Source of the DNA: Symsagittifera roscoffensis
Taxonomy: Eukaryota; Xenacoelomorpha; Acoela; Convolutidae
Assembly: GCF_963678635.1 (NCBI RefSeq)
Contig: NC_087071.1
Location: 2,408,537 to 2,472,536 of the forward strand
DNA length: 64,000 nucleotides
Direction: 5' to 3'
Positions 22,729-35,800 of the stretch are shown here, piece after piece; the first letter of the stretch is position 1, and each line of letters opens with the position of its first letter. The notes under the pieces are model-generated. The model did no database searches. It saw only the letters and a list, made by a program, of their open reading frames with translations, and was not told the DNA's origin. The position numbers and the translations under genes were made by a program.

Positions 22729-23703
22729 TTCTCCTCTTTTTTAATTTAAGTATTTAACTTGCAAAAAGTTGCTCACGGTGTACATTTTTTCCGGCAAAAA
22801 AGGCTCTCCTAGATATTTTAATTTCAGTTTTAATAGAGCTTGAAATTTCAGTTGATCAAGCCATTAGTTGGAAAATTGACCACCTTGAGAAATAAAGCTC
22901 ATTCCACTAAGTTGGCTTGAAGTTTTAGGATGAGATTGTTTACATATTTGTATACTTTTGATAATCTAATTACAGACTTTTTTTTTCTAATGCCAAACTG
23001 TTAAAATTAATATGTTGGCTGGGTTCAAAATTAGTGTCTGAAAAAATTCAGTTTCATTAATTTGATTGGGTTGGGAATGTACGTTTGATTAACTAACAAC
23101 TTCAAACAGTGACCGTACCTCGAAAAATTATGATAACGGATGGCTTTTTTATAGTGTCAATATGGGGGTTGCTATGTGGATAGGTGAAACATACATTCTG
23201 GCGCTTAAAGTTTGTTGCACCCGCAAAAATAGCATGTGACATTCAATTTTTCAACTACTCCTTCGTTTCAAACTGCAATTTACGTTTACAATTTTCTCAG
23301 CAATGAAGCAAACAAACTTGATTGCAAGTGAGGACTTTTTCATTTTTCAATGAATACATGCATTCATATAAAATTTTACAAATGAGAGGAGAAAACATTT
23401 TCTCTATCGCGGTTCAAAATGTTTTTGAGGCAGAAAATTAACATTTTGGAACAAAGCTCGTGTTTTATAAGCAATTGCACTCCTGAATTTTTTTTATTCA
23501 TATGGTTTGATTGTCTCATTTTCTCAAATAATTTGCCGCTGCTGTACACTTTTTAAAAATTGGGTTTATTTCATTTTTTCGTTTCATTTTTTTGCAAGTG
23601 AAGCTCATAAAAGTAGAATGTCTGGCTTTTTCGAGACAAAACCCCCCTATTTGTTCATTGGTAATGAATTTTTTTTTCAATCGCACTATTGCAATGCTTA
23701 TGA

Positions 23704-24971
23704 CTAAAAGTTCAATCTTGCTGCAAAAACAACAATGAGAATGGTCGAATAAAAATAAATCTTTCGCCCGATTGACACCTCTGTGTTTTTTGACACATAG
23801 GAATCGGAACACGTTGATTGAATAGTTTGCCATGTTTTTTCGTCCGTTTTAGTATATTTGAATAAGTTTGAAGCAGTTGAGGTTGAATAAATTTGAGCTG
23901 GGCCATTCACGATTGTCATATTTTTGATTGTCCAACTTTATTTTATTCTTGATGCAGATAGCACAGTTTTTCTTGTGGTTGTCACTACAAGAGATGCAAC
24001 TTCCTTTCGATTTTTGACCATATTGACAAAATAAAGCACAATTTTTTCCAGTATCGTCTGTTACTAAAGCCTTTCTTTGGGCATAATTCAACGGCAAGCC
24101 ATTGAAAGATTTTATATAAGGCACTCTGGCTTCAACAAAAACTTTCTGTTGAACGTTCCAGGGATCAAGGGTGAAATCAAATGGAGCTGGTGGGTTTGTA
24201 TTACTCACAGGTTGTCCATTCATAAAATTTTCTGATAAAGTAACATGTATACTTTCTTCTATTATTATCTTCTCATATATAATTGATTCGCTCAAAGCAG
24301 CCGTCTGTAGCAGCTCACTGTTTGTAAGTGATTGAACTTTAGAAATTACCACTCTATACAAAGGCCTTTTTCTCGGCAGAAAAATATCTGACATTATTCC
24401 TTCTATATATCTAAATCTGGAACTCATATCTGAAAAATGGTCGTTATCTTTTTCGTGTGAGAAATTCATACTGAAGCTTCCCAGATGGTAAAAAGTCAAT
24501 TCATCACCATGGATTGCTTCTCCAATTATCTGACTGACAGCATTTTTGCAAAAAACTAAGTTATCTATCCCAGCCAATTTGAACCTATCGAAATCTGTAA
24601 GAAACAATCTTGTATTGTTTTTCAGAATCAGAGTTTTAATGTCTCCACCGCTCGCCCGATTTGCCAATGCACGTCTTTGGTGTTCAAATCTTCAATTGAT
24701 TTTATTGTGTTATTCATGATTGAGATATTCATTTTAGAGCCGTCAAACTTAAACATAATGGCTGGTACAATTTTAACTCTTGTAGCTTCAATCCCTGTAA
24801 TCATCAAAAACAAGTTTTCCACGGGGCAATGACTCACTATTTTAAGACCTGGGTCTTGTGTTGATTTGTTGCAATGACAGAGAGATTGTGATCCACATGG
24901 AAAATCGTCAGTCTTTTGTTGATATTGGGATCTTCTAAGTGATGAAAATATTGTGTTTGTGCTAGGAGCAC
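23704..24971 (-). CDS. Cysteine-rich, probably type I membrane protein; frame-broken copy of an unrecognised family
   Basis: I do not recognise the family. The exon starts at 24971 after TTATTTCAG. Early on come PCGSQSLCHC and later SHCPVENLFLMITG, which align with CGNSTC and ECEIGSESFWLIT in the copy at 46564-47785. A long middle frame (24667-23849) carries KNNTRLFLTDFDRF and GSFSMNFS. Then a cysteine block at 24040-23954 follows C-x3-C-x9-C-x2-C-x7-C-x2-C. The C-terminus, in another frame, has a hydrophobic run after GRKI and stops at 23704. Frames change near 24640 and 23910. The other long copy is continuous at both places, so these are lesions or assembly errors, not introns. No signal-peptide exon was found upstream. 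An envelope-like or receptor-like ectodomain are both possible; nothing decides between them. Confidence 0.6.
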
Positions 24972-26642
24972 CTGAAATAATTGGTTTTTAGGGTAGCCTA
25001 TGTTTTGACTTCACAAAGCTGTTATATCACGTTCGTTTGTAATAGTCCGAGTGTTGACTCGGCGGTGGCTTTCCCTTGCAAGTGAAATTTGCTTAATTTT
25101 TTTGAAACTAGATCAATTATCAGTACCGGTTTTTTAAATTAAGATTGCGGCTGTATTCTGTTCCTCTCTGTTTGCGGCTCTCTGTTCAAAAATTATGTTT
25201 CCTTAAGCTCATTTTTATGGGCACTAATTTTTTCGTTGATTTAAAACGTTAAGTCTTCAGTTTCGTAGTTTTTATAGGAAGTTAACGTGTCACCTCCGAA
25301 CCATTTCAGGAAGTCGTTTCTGTTAACGAAAAAGCAGTGCTCAGATCATCTTTTACCGATGGAACCAATTATAAAAGATATAAATGAAAAATTTGAACTG
25401 ACAAGTAACCTCTTCGGATTTACTCAAATGTTCAAGTAATAATGGTTCATTTAATCATGTGTAAGCGCGCTCAAACTTGTTTTTTTTCCAAAGAGTCAGA
25501 CTTTTTTTTTACCAATTATGTATGCAAGGCTCCGATAAGATTGTTTGCCCAAAAACGAAATTGTATGATTGATTGTTCATATGTGATTAGCAAAATATCC
25601 CAGTTTGACGGAAGGATTGAAAGTCTGAAAATAGAGTTCAAATATAAAAGCCACTTTTTGAATGATTTTTTTCATCATCAAGCGTCAAAAATTCTTTGAT
25701 ATTTATGCAATCACTGGTTGTCCTTTTGAATTTAGAGTGGTTATGTTCCTTTTAATCAGCAAATGTTTTGGAAAACTACCAAAATACGAAAAAACAAATC
25801 GCTAAAAAAATGCTTTGCAAAATTCAAAACGACCTTCAAAATGTGATATTTCATTTTATTAGTGATTTTTCCCGATAGATAAAGGAACATGTTTGAAGTA
25901 AGAAAAAATACAGATTAAGAAAACTTGTTTTTTTGCGAGATGGTTTTCTTTAAAACCACAGTTGCCCAAAGTTAAACTGTAATCATTTACTATTTTTAAA
26001 TTATAGTTTTCAGAAGCAAGTCATTACGAAGGTTCAGTTTTAGAGTTAGACTTTTTTGAACGTTGAAATGAAAAACTAATGTAATTAAAAACACACATAA
26101 TTTTCCAACGTCTTTTGAACTTTTTTCTGATATATTCGAAAAAAGTTATAATGTTAATCCTTTCGTTTTTATTTGCTTCAGACATGTTCTTATATCGATT
26201 TTATCAACCTTAAGTGCATTAAATTTCAATGAAATTTTACCATATATTGTCGTGGACATCAAAGTGATCCTGCCCATTATTTCAATTGCCTAAAACAAAA
26301 AAAATTAGTTTTTGTAATTGACACAGCAAAACTCTTCTACTCAGTAGAGGTTAAGGTTTACATGCACTGCTATAACGGTTTCTTGAAGCTCTTGGTTGAT
26401 CTGAATCTTACTTGTTTTAGGCTAATATACATTCTACTCCCTTGAAATTAACAATAGATGTTTAATTTGTTTATCTCAATTAATCAATAACTTTTCAGGG
26501 CCTTACAAAAATCTTTTTCTTGTATCATAACTTTTTCGTATAAAATATATATATTACAGACAGCAACCGTATTTTTTAGCTAGAGTTAATGTGAAGCTGG
26601 ACGTCGAATATTTCATAGCCAAAATGTCAAGCAATACTATCA
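24972..26642. other. Mostly non-coding; weak open segments on the plus strand
   Basis: A TTTCAG at about 25304-25309 precedes a frame open for 42 codons to 25439, including a KQCSDHLLPMEPIIKDINEK stretch, and further open frames follow at 25442-25699 and about 25700-25805. Their mixed composition hints at decayed exons, but no family is recognised. This region should also hold any first exon of the minus-strand gene ending at 24971. I did not find one. Confidence 0.3.
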
Positions 26643-27938
26643 GAGGCAGTTATTTAAAACTTTCTTGGTCGTTTACCGGTTACTTTCAGAGCTTTGTTGG
26701 TTTATCAATACTCCTCATCAAATCTTTTGGTTGTTAATTGGTTTTTTGGAAGCGTTGATCTTTTATCTATCAGCCATGTAACAAATCCAAATGTTTTATA
26801 AAGTGTGTAAAAATATTCTCTAAAAAAATAGTTTTCTGATACGCGGTGTTTTTATTGGAATTAAAGGTGACTTTTGCAAAAAAAAACAGCTTAAATTGAT
26901 ATACTTTGAGGTTTCTTATACTAATTTTGCCAAATGTCTTGCTCATCAATTATCAATTCTGGCTTTTTTCCTTATTTGATAATTATATATTTGAATAATG
27001 GATAATTGAAGTTTTTCGAACTTATCGATTCTGTCATTATGAACTTTTGGATCATTTGTTGAAATTTAAGTAGTTTTTGAAGTGACTAAAATGTTTGGCG
27101 TTTCAAATTGTTTGTTTTAGATTTCGCAAAAAAAATGTTTGAATACATATAAATGACGAAGTATGATATTGGCTATCATATTCGACTTAATTTATGCAAG
27201 ATCTGGTTTTTTGTTGAGTTTGTCTAGTTGGGTTACGTTTTATCCTTTTTCTCTTTTTTCACTATATTGCATATCCGATTATAATTATCTCTCAAGTTTC
27301 TAAATCCTCCATAGCTGAGATGTAATGGTTATGAGATGCTAGGTTATATTTACCTTTGTAAGCCCTACACTACTTGTTTTTGATCTGTTTGGACAACTAA
27401 ATTAGAGTTTCGAAATATTTCGGATCAATTGCGAGCAAATGGTTTCAACTGATCTCGGAGATTGGGTTCATTTTGGTTTAATCGGCCTAAATGATCTACA
27501 AAAATTTCAACGATATAAAAGTGTTAGACAAAATTGAATGAGCAATTCAATTTTCTCACTGCGATCATTTTCAATTTATAGCTTATTTTTGCTCCATTCG
27601 ATTAGAAAAGTGTTGAAAACTTTATCAATCTTTTGCATATAGTTAATATGGCGTTTTCAGATCCGTAATAACTGGTAGGTGATTCACACCAAGTATTGGT
27701 CCTTTCATAAAAAGTAATCAAATAATTTGATTTCGGTTAATGTAAAAAAATGAATTTAAAATGCTTTTAAGAGTAGGAATTTTTTGGTGATAAAACATTT
27801 ATTTTTTGGCCATGTCATAAGTGTTTTTTTTCCAAAATATATTTGAAACTCACAAAAAGATTGAAATTTTGATCACCGCTAGAACTGGTCTGAGTTGAGA
27901 GCAGAGTGAGTAAATAAGTGGCACAAAGAAAATGAACC

Positions 27939-28020
27939 CTCCATAGCTGAGAGGCAGTTATTTAAAACTTTCTTGGTCGTTTACCGGTTACTTTCAGGTA
28001 AACGACCAAGAAAGTAACCG
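27939..28020. repeat. Chimeric insertion with a perfect 19-bp hairpin
   Basis: Bases 27939-27952 copy 'cctccatagctgag' from about 27307. Bases 27951-27996 are identical to 26643-26689. Then 27997-28015 is the exact reverse complement of 27967-27985, with an 11-base loop. Three sources joined in 80 bases suggests serial template switching during repair. The surrounding stretch (26690-28400) is otherwise featureless. Confidence 0.85.
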
Positions 28021-28749
28021 TTTCATTTTTTTAATCAGAACTTCATTTTTTTAATAATTAGTCATAACCAGAAACATATATCTGTGAATCTATTCAAATT
28101 TTAAGTTTGATTTAAGCTGACTGATGATGTTGATGTTTAACTCCTTGCTCTAATTAATGTACTGAGGGCAAAACTAAACCGTTCTCCAGTTAAAATTTTG
28201 ACGTGATCAGTTGATGGTGAGTGATTCAATTGACTCATTTCACGTGTTCCTCATTTGTCATTTATTAGCTGTGATAAATCTTTTTTCTAGAACACTTGTT
28301 AAACGAGTTGTCAGATAAATTTTAATTGAAATTTGAACAATGAAGCACAGTAGAGATTTTTTTAAATTGGAGAGATTGAATGATGGCAGTTAGCATCAAT
28401 AAAAAATGACTGTGTTTGGGTTCATGGAATTACCGGTTTATCTTGGGTCTAACAACGCCATTTTATCCCCTGCAGTAATTTTTCCCGTCGACAATAAATT
28501 TTAAGAAACACATGTGAGTGGGAGTCTTGCTACCGTGAATGGGTTTCCTCTCTCAAAAGGCTCATGTTGCACGAAAAGTAGTTATACTTCAATTTATCGA
28601 CAATTATGGAATAAATAGCCGGAATAAAATGATAAATCCTTGAAACAAAATCATGATTTTTTTTACTGTCGTTTTCATAGTTTGCTTTCTGTATCGAGAT
28701 TGAGTTTTGTTTGAAAAACTTTTATATGTAATTTAGGAGGGTACTTAAA
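28021..28749. other. Non-coding, with one coding-like patch
   Basis: At 28407-28618 the plus strand has a frame starting MTVFGFMELPVYLG and continuing, after one in-frame TAA, through HVSGSLATVNGFPLSKGSC to a second stop. It is less AT-rich than its flanks. It may be a decayed exon. No family is recognised. Confidence 0.25.
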
Positions 28750-30850
28750 AAATGGAGCACAGGTCAAAACAATCTCGACTTTCAAATGGGAGCCAAAAAA
28801 CCGCGATGAAGTGCCGTAGCGGATCCAGTTAGGTTTTTACTCGTTATGATAGCTAATATATAGTTCACGCACTGATAAAATAGGACTGTGATTGTTTTTA
28901 GTATCAAAACATTTGTAGATTTAATAAATCAATCTCTGTATCCCGAATTTTCCTTGTGAAAAAATGCGATCTAAGATGGATCTGGATCAGTTTTGAATTG
29001 ACTTTATTTGATCTAATTTTCAGGCTAAGGGTTTTAGCAGCTTATTTACTGTGTTTCAAATCTTTTCGAAATTCATTTAAAATTTTAAATGAGGTTGGCT
29101 CGAAAAGATAGTGACAATTTCATCACCTTATGTGCTTTTTCATCGATTATCTATCATTGGTCACTTTCACAGCATAAGAAACAAAAAGTACGACAGAAAA
29201 GTCAAATTCGGCTCAAAGTTTGGGCTGGTTTATTTTTAAAACAAATTTCTTTTTTCTTTGTGCTAAAGTTTTGCTCTCATAGGATTTATATAGCAATGAA
29301 AATACAATTTTTTGGATATGTACTAATTTTTCTTTGGCTACACGATAACAAAATTTTTTTTTTCTAGCTATCTGGGAACTAAAGTTTTCTCAACTATCCA
29401 CTAAGTAACCAAATAACAGCAGTTTTCAATATGTTTAGTGTGAAGAGTGCGGGAGCACGCGCCAAAAGAATCATCGATTTGTTTGCCTCAGACGCAGGGA
29501 AGAAATTTTTGTTAAAACTAAGAGCTTTTTATCGTTTCGGAATAGTTCAAATAAAGCGATTGATTTTCCGATTGTTTTAACTCAACCTTATCATTTTTGG
29601 ATTTTTTTGTGCGTTTTTAGGGTTTTTCATCCACTTGATTTATCCTCTTATCTTTTTTAATTCATGATGAGAAGGTAATATTTTCAGCCATTGATTTATT
29701 TTTGGCTGTGTGCGAACGAGTCTCGATTAATAGGGACCAAAAAAGATTTGAGTTATCCGGGAACAAAAAGACTTATCGGCTCCACATGAGAATTGTTTAT
29801 GTCTATTCAGGGATAACTTTTTTTCGGTTTTCCGGGTAATCTGTTCCGTAATACGTGAAGAAAGTGGACCAATATTTAGCAAACATTTACTTACACCAAC
29901 TTGTTATTTGTTTATTTTAAAAATCGTGTCAGAAATGAAATTTTCAAAAACGTCAGTGAATTTAAGCACAGTTACATATTCTGTGAATTGGGTCGATTGA
30001 TTGGACTTAGAGTGTGAGAGTAAATAATAGAATCCCGTTTGTAATTCAAAATGAGTTTTTCTTCCAAACATTGGGCTTCAAATTAAAGACATTGTTCGAG
30101 TACTTGAAGTCAGCTACTCATTTTATAAAAAATTTATTTGAAAAAAAAACATAAAAACCCAAAGAATCGTGGCTAGTTGCTAAACGGTATTTTTGCCGGC
30201 TAAAATCTGACGGATAAACATGTCAGGATTTGTGAGCCTCAAAATTAGCTAAAGTGATAACTAAGTACTAAATAACAGTGTTTCAGAGTGTCGTTGATAC
30301 CAGTTTTTACTTTTATGCATTTGTAACAGCTAAGTGGCGATAGCGGATCCTGTTTTTTTCTAGCTATGATAACGGCGATAGCGAATATAAAACTCACGCA
30401 CTGATTGACATGCTTTTTTAAATCAAAATTATGTATATTAAATCAATTTTACTATCCAGAATTTTGCAGATAAAAAATGCCTGGATCAATTTTCATCCGA
30501 TTTTTTTGATAGGATTTCACAGCTAAAAATATAATTGAACCGATTCGAAATAGATCTAAAAAGATCTTTTAAAACGTTTTTGCACCTTTGTTTTAGTGTA
30601 GCTTCCCTATTGGCCCAAATATTAAAGTGTTCTCAAATGCGAACAAATTTTTTTATCCATTACGTCTGAAGAGAATAATTGTCAAAATCCATGCACCTGT
30701 TGCACTGCAGAAACAATCGCAGAAACATTTTTTTGAACAAGCTGTGAAAAGGAGTAACTTTGTCAATTCAAATGTTCACAAAGTGCTGTTACTAGTTAGC
30801 TGTTTTTATGTAGCTTCTTAGCAAAATTATCAGTCAAGATTAGAATCTAC
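28750..30850. repeat. Diverged direct duplication, copies about 1.5 kb apart
   Basis: Blocks at about 28790-29060 and 30325-30560 correspond: 'gtagcggatcc', 'actcacgcactgat', 'ttaaatcaat', 'atccagaattttgc' and 'ctggatcaatttt' or close variants in the same order. Frames are broken throughout. Open frames at 29089-29367 and 30627-30821 have chance-like composition. The middle (29370-30230) holds nothing I can name. Confidence 0.6.
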
Positions 30851-31822
30851 AAAAATGAGGAAACAGGTTCGTTGATACAAAAATCATGAATTTTAATGAA
30901 AACGTAAACTTGATAGCATTGTGAAAACTTTTCATTTTTTTTGCCATTTGGGAAAAATCCACCTTGCGAAATAATAGTTTTGAGGCTTTCATGTCAATTT
31001 GCATTGATTCCTATTGATTCCATTGATTTCAAATGGGGTTAACTAGTTCGTTTAAGCCATTTTCAAACTTTTTTGAAAGATATTCTAACTGAAAATATGC
31101 AGACTTTTTTGATCCGTTTGACTTCAAGTTAGATTGAAATGAAATTTAAGTTAATACTTTTCAGTTGATTTTCTGGAGTGTATACCAAACTTAAAAATGA
31201 ATTTTAGGAATATATAATATGCAGGTAGCATGCAAATTGTATGCAACTTGCTAGCCCAAATTTATCCAAAAGTAGATAAAAAAGATCAATTTACATTGGT
31301 TAATATGAATTTAACTTTTCCAAATCGATTTAAATGAATTTAATTTTTTCTAATTTATTGTATCAATTTTTTGTGATTTGCTTACAAAATTGTATTTAAA
31401 AAAGTTTTATCGTTGCGGAAAACGCTAAATTGCCAAAGTTTAGAGAAAAACTGATGAAATTAATCATTTGCGTTGAACAGGCATCTCAATTGGCTAGCGA
31501 TCACTAACATGACGGAGATTTTTCTTGATCAGACAGTTTTGCTCAAACTTATGGAAAAAGCATTAACGAAGTTGAATGAAAATTGCAATGAGATTTTTTT
31601 TGTAATTCTCGATTTTGACTCAAATTGATCTAAGTGAGACTGGGAAAGATTTTTCTACCTAACTAAACCCATCCCAATTGATTCAAATTGGTTTTTTAGA
31701 CGCCAAAATTTATCCAAAAATAGAAAAAAGATCAATTTACATCGATATAAATCTATTTTACTTCCTAGTATGCATAAGGTTAATTAATTTCGTTGATTTA
31801 AAATTGATCTGAAGTTGATTGA
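30851..31822. repeat. Non-coding stretch with a local 60-bp duplication
   Basis: The phrase at 31255-31320 ('aaatttatccaaaa' then 'aagatcaatttacat') returns at 31701-31763. The rest shows no gene or RNA. Confidence 0.6.
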
Positions 31823-31981
31823 ATGGATCATAAACCATTTAAAAGTGTGGAAAAGGCTACCCCGATGAAGAGCTACTTCAACGATGAAGCGCTTGTTCAT
31901 TTTGTTCTTCGTAACGAGTTTCCTCTCCCTCCTGTAATAAGGAGGATAGTTAACAAAATCCGCAAAAGCAAATACAGCTAG
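31823..31981 (+). CDS. Possible 52-residue protein, unknown
   Basis: I do not recognise it. The frame runs ATG to TAG, with a TGA directly before the ATG. The product is soluble in character: MDHKPFKSVEKATPMKSYF at the start, a DEALVHFVLRNEF middle, then PLPPVIRRIVNKIRKSKYS, giving a basic end. Composition is balanced, unlike the Phe/Lys/Asn-rich chance frames around it, and the DNA here is less AT-rich. The minus strand is also open (31784-32005, starting MILTQIKFLAVFAFADF, signal-peptide-like), so one of the two may be the real coding strand. It may also be one exon of a larger gene. Confidence 0.35.
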   Translation: MDHKPFKSVEKATPMKSYFNDEALVHFVLRNEFPLPPVIRRIVNKIRKSKYS

Positions 31982-32728
31982 AAATTTAATTTGTGTAAGG
32001 ATCATTAAATGAAAAAACCAATCTCCTAATTTAACGTGATTATTTTTCGAAGGTGAGCAATAACAGCAATTTACAAAAAAATTTCTCGATTTTTGTTCTT
32101 AAACGAGTCAACCAATTCTAAATTTGAACCTTTTCAAAAATTGAAATTGAATTCATTAATTTTTATTCCTTAACATAAAAAAGAGGATTTACAGCAAAAT
32201 TAAATCTTCTGATAGTTGGGCTTTTACTTTTCATATTTTCAGGTGAGCTTTTTCGAATTACATATCAAGCATTAATCAAATGCAATGTTAGTGCTATCTA
32301 TTTCTAAAACTAAGGATCTAACGTAACATTCTATGTCAGCTAAAATTTTCAACAAGGGAAAAGTTGAATAAAATTTTTGTGGTCTGTTGCTTTTAACCAG
32401 GGTAAAGTTAACCAGCTAGCTTGGAGTAAAATTTGTGTTTTTGGAAAACTGTGTGTTGCATTTTAAATCAACCAATGCCATAAAATTTGAAATAGAAAAG
32501 TTGCTACTGTTGATTTTTGTGCTAAAAATGGTCATTTTTCGAAAAGAAGATAATTCGAATTGCAAAAAATTTAGACATAATTTTAAATATTTTCTTTTCG
32601 TCTGTCGATCTAAAAAATTAGATTGCTCATATGAAAATGTGACTACCAACAACTAATATGTGAACTGGTTAAAAATTTCAACACCATTTACCTAAATTTA
32701 ATAGGTAAAATTTAATGCAACACTTAAT
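31982..32728. other. AT-rich non-coding stretch, nothing recognised
   Basis: Two overlapping open frames on opposite strands (32416-32652 and 32435-32656) show no family signal and the Phe/Lys/Asn bias expected by chance. Confidence 0.5.
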
Positions 32729-32807
32729 CTGCATTTAAAATAGGGACAGTTTTTCACTATAATCAAAATTCTGCATTTAAAGTAGGGAAAATTTGTCCTT
32801 AATCAAT
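32729..32807. repeat. Two-unit tandem repeat
   Basis: 'ctgcatttaaaatagggacag' at 32729 recurs as 'ctgcatttaaagtagggaaaa' at 32771. The period is 42 bases. Confidence 0.75.
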
Positions 32808-35800
32808 CTTGCTTTGGTAAATTCAACAAACATCGCTATCGAATCGTAAAATCTGAGGTATGTAAAGCTTTGGAGGCTTTGTATTTTGAAGTATTTGGAG
32901 AATTTGTAATTTGAATGTAATGAATGCGTCCAGTTTGTAGATTATTTGATATTTTATTCAGCCGAGGGCGTCCATCATCAATATATGCATGCCGCATTTC
33001 ACATCAGAATTTGGCAAAAAGTGTTTTATTCATTTTCAAATAGGTTTTTATACATTTGAGCTAATACTGATTTCGAGCTGTTCGGATTGAGGATATTTTT
33101 ATGCCCAAAAGGCCAGTTTTTTTGCAACTTAGAGGAATTTTCTAAAAATAGTCTTTTTTAGTGAAGATCTCTCTCAAATCTAGCTGCTTGCCAAGGTTCC
33201 TTAACTGCGAGCCTCATTAAACTGAGAATCCGAAAAAAGAATTCGAGCTATTATGAAACCTAAATATATTTCCTTCAATGAGTCAATTGCAGTTTTGTTA
33301 TTGGATTAATATTGTAGTTTACAAATTAAAAAATAGCCCACAGACAATTATAAAAAGTTGGTGAAAGCAAAAGAAAACAAAAAAATGGAACATTGTTTGA
33401 AAAAATTCAATAATCCATTTTCACAAAAAAATTGAATGTCGTTAAAGCTCTACGAACATTTCATGATCAACTTTTTAATTGAAAATTGAGTCCAAAATGC
33501 TCTTTCGAAACAAAAAGTCTTTTAAATTTTGCTGCTCGATAGTGGAGTTCGCCTTCCTCCTAACAAATTAATTGAACTGAACTTGAAACCGTGGAATTTC
33601 CCTTTTCAGCCTAAGCAAATTTGAAGTTTTTTTTCCTGAAAAAATTTCATCACGACTATGAATATGAAATGTTTAAAGTTCAACGATTGATAAAAATCAA
33701 AAGTCAAACCTCCAAAACACGTGTGGGACTTCTATACATATAATTGAAGAATGAAAATGTTGTGTAAGTTGTGCGTGTTTGTGTTTCCAAACTCTTCCTA
33801 AATTGAAAGTCGCACGACCGCAATTTTGTTCACGTATGTGCATATGAATACGACTGTTGCTCGTTTTTTGTTTTGAGAATTAGCACAACCTTCTTAAAAA
33901 GGGCTAGAAAACGAAGTTATTGGAATTCTACTTTGTCTTCGCAGTTCAGTTGCATAAGATGTTAAGATTTTGTTCTCTGCGATGTCTTGAATCATTTGAT
34001 TCGCCTTTATTTTCAATTATATCCCAACTCTAATCAAAAGTACCGAAAATTTCTGACACAAAAAATGGGGCAATTGTTTTGAACTTTGAGTTGTTATCAC
34101 TTTTTAAAACTTGTAATCCTTTTTGGCTGAGCAACAACGTACTGGGACCACCTTTCTTGTGTAATCGGTAAATTTGAAATGGAGATAAATGATGAAACTA
34201 GAATTATCAGAACTTTTTCTATATATAAGGTACTATTTTGACTCTTAAAATACATTTTATTTCCATAAACATTTCATTGTTTTGCCAATTTTTTTTTCAT
34301 CGCTGAGAATTAGTTACGGTGAACTGCAACAATTTTTGATTTTCCAGTCCTATGCCGATCAAAATGAAAATTACACAATACAATGCTGATTTAAATAGTT
34401 CGATCAAAACGCATAAAACTTTCAATTTAAAACACATTTTTTTCATTTTGATTGGATTTTAGATGAAAAAAAATTGATGACGAAGTTTGCTTAGATTTTT
34501 TTTGCAAAATTATTATGGTACATTTTAATTTGCGAATTTTGTGATCAAAATATTAACTCAAATTAAGTTCTTACGCAGCCCAATAAAATTTTTGAAAAGT
34601 TTAATCTCCAAAAACTTGTATAATATAATATATTTTTTGATAAGCAAAATTGTCATTTTTACTATATAAAAAACCCAGAAGTTTTGAGCGACCAAAAAGC
34701 TGAAAAATTATCCTTATTGTTGGCGAAATTATGTATTAAGTTTCGCAAAAAAATTGCCTGATGTTAATTCTGCTAAGCAAGTATAATATTCGTACTTAAA
34801 GTCGACCCACATTGAAAAAACGCTTTTAAAGGTTCAAATATTTAGATAACGTTTGAAATTTGATTTACAAGTTCTTACAGCTGACTAAAAATGGCTATTC
34901 TGCTAGTACACAATATTTCTAATTTTTGCCCAAATTAAAAATATACACAAAATGGTATCATTCTGGTGTCATAAATGTTTTTTGTTGTTAGATCAATGCC
35001 AGTGTTCTTTTAGAAAAAATCTCGACGAAAAAACTTATAAACTGTGCAAAACAATCGTTGATGCTCTCTCAGTTGCTCTGGTTTGAAAAGCATCAATTCT
35101 TCTAACCAGCCGTCATGAAAATTGATTTTCAAAATGCCATTTTTTTAAGATGGCGCAAACAGTTTTTAATGGAACAAAAGATCGGTGAAAGTGATCATAC
35201 TGACACAGCAAAACATGTTCAGAGACTTTTTGTTATGGTATTTGTTTATTTTTTCCATGGATTGAACATCGTTGTTTCTGAACTTGGTTGTTTTCGAAGG
35301 ACTCAAATATGTTCACCGATATTCTGATTTGACAAATGTTATTAATCCATTCACTATCCAACTCTTCCTTAGATGATGCCTTTTTTTGACATGGTAATTA
35401 ATTTTTTATTTCTTCTTGAGTATCAATGGATCATTATAGAGTTTTAAGTAATAAAATTAGCTGTTTATTTTTAGTTAAGATCTTTAAAACGAAAAATTTA
35501 GGAATGATTAAGTAAAACAGATTTTGTTAAAACCAAAGTTCTAGATCATAGTTTTCGTAGATTACTGAACAGTGCGGCTACGAACAGTGAGTTTGAATTT
35601 GTTTCCATCAGCTTGCAACAGCTCCAAAATACCATGAAACAAGAAGATTTAATCAAATCGGTGATTTATATCGGAGCCCTTTCATCCGCAATTTAGGCTG
35701 CAAGAAAAAAAACTAAATATATTTTTTAAGCGAAGAAATTATGTTTTTAATGGTAATTTCACAGAGAAGAAAGATTGAAACTGAGTCAGTTTTTACAGGA

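Larger units (their letters stand above)
21700..24100. repeat. Third copy of the module, with an insertion of about 800 bp
   Basis: Relative to 18906-20560, this copy carries extra DNA at about 21930-22750. The inserted part contains two minisatellites and an inverted repeat, each annotated separately. The right end continues into the gene at 23704-24971, so gene and 3' flank were duplicated together. Confidence 0.7.
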
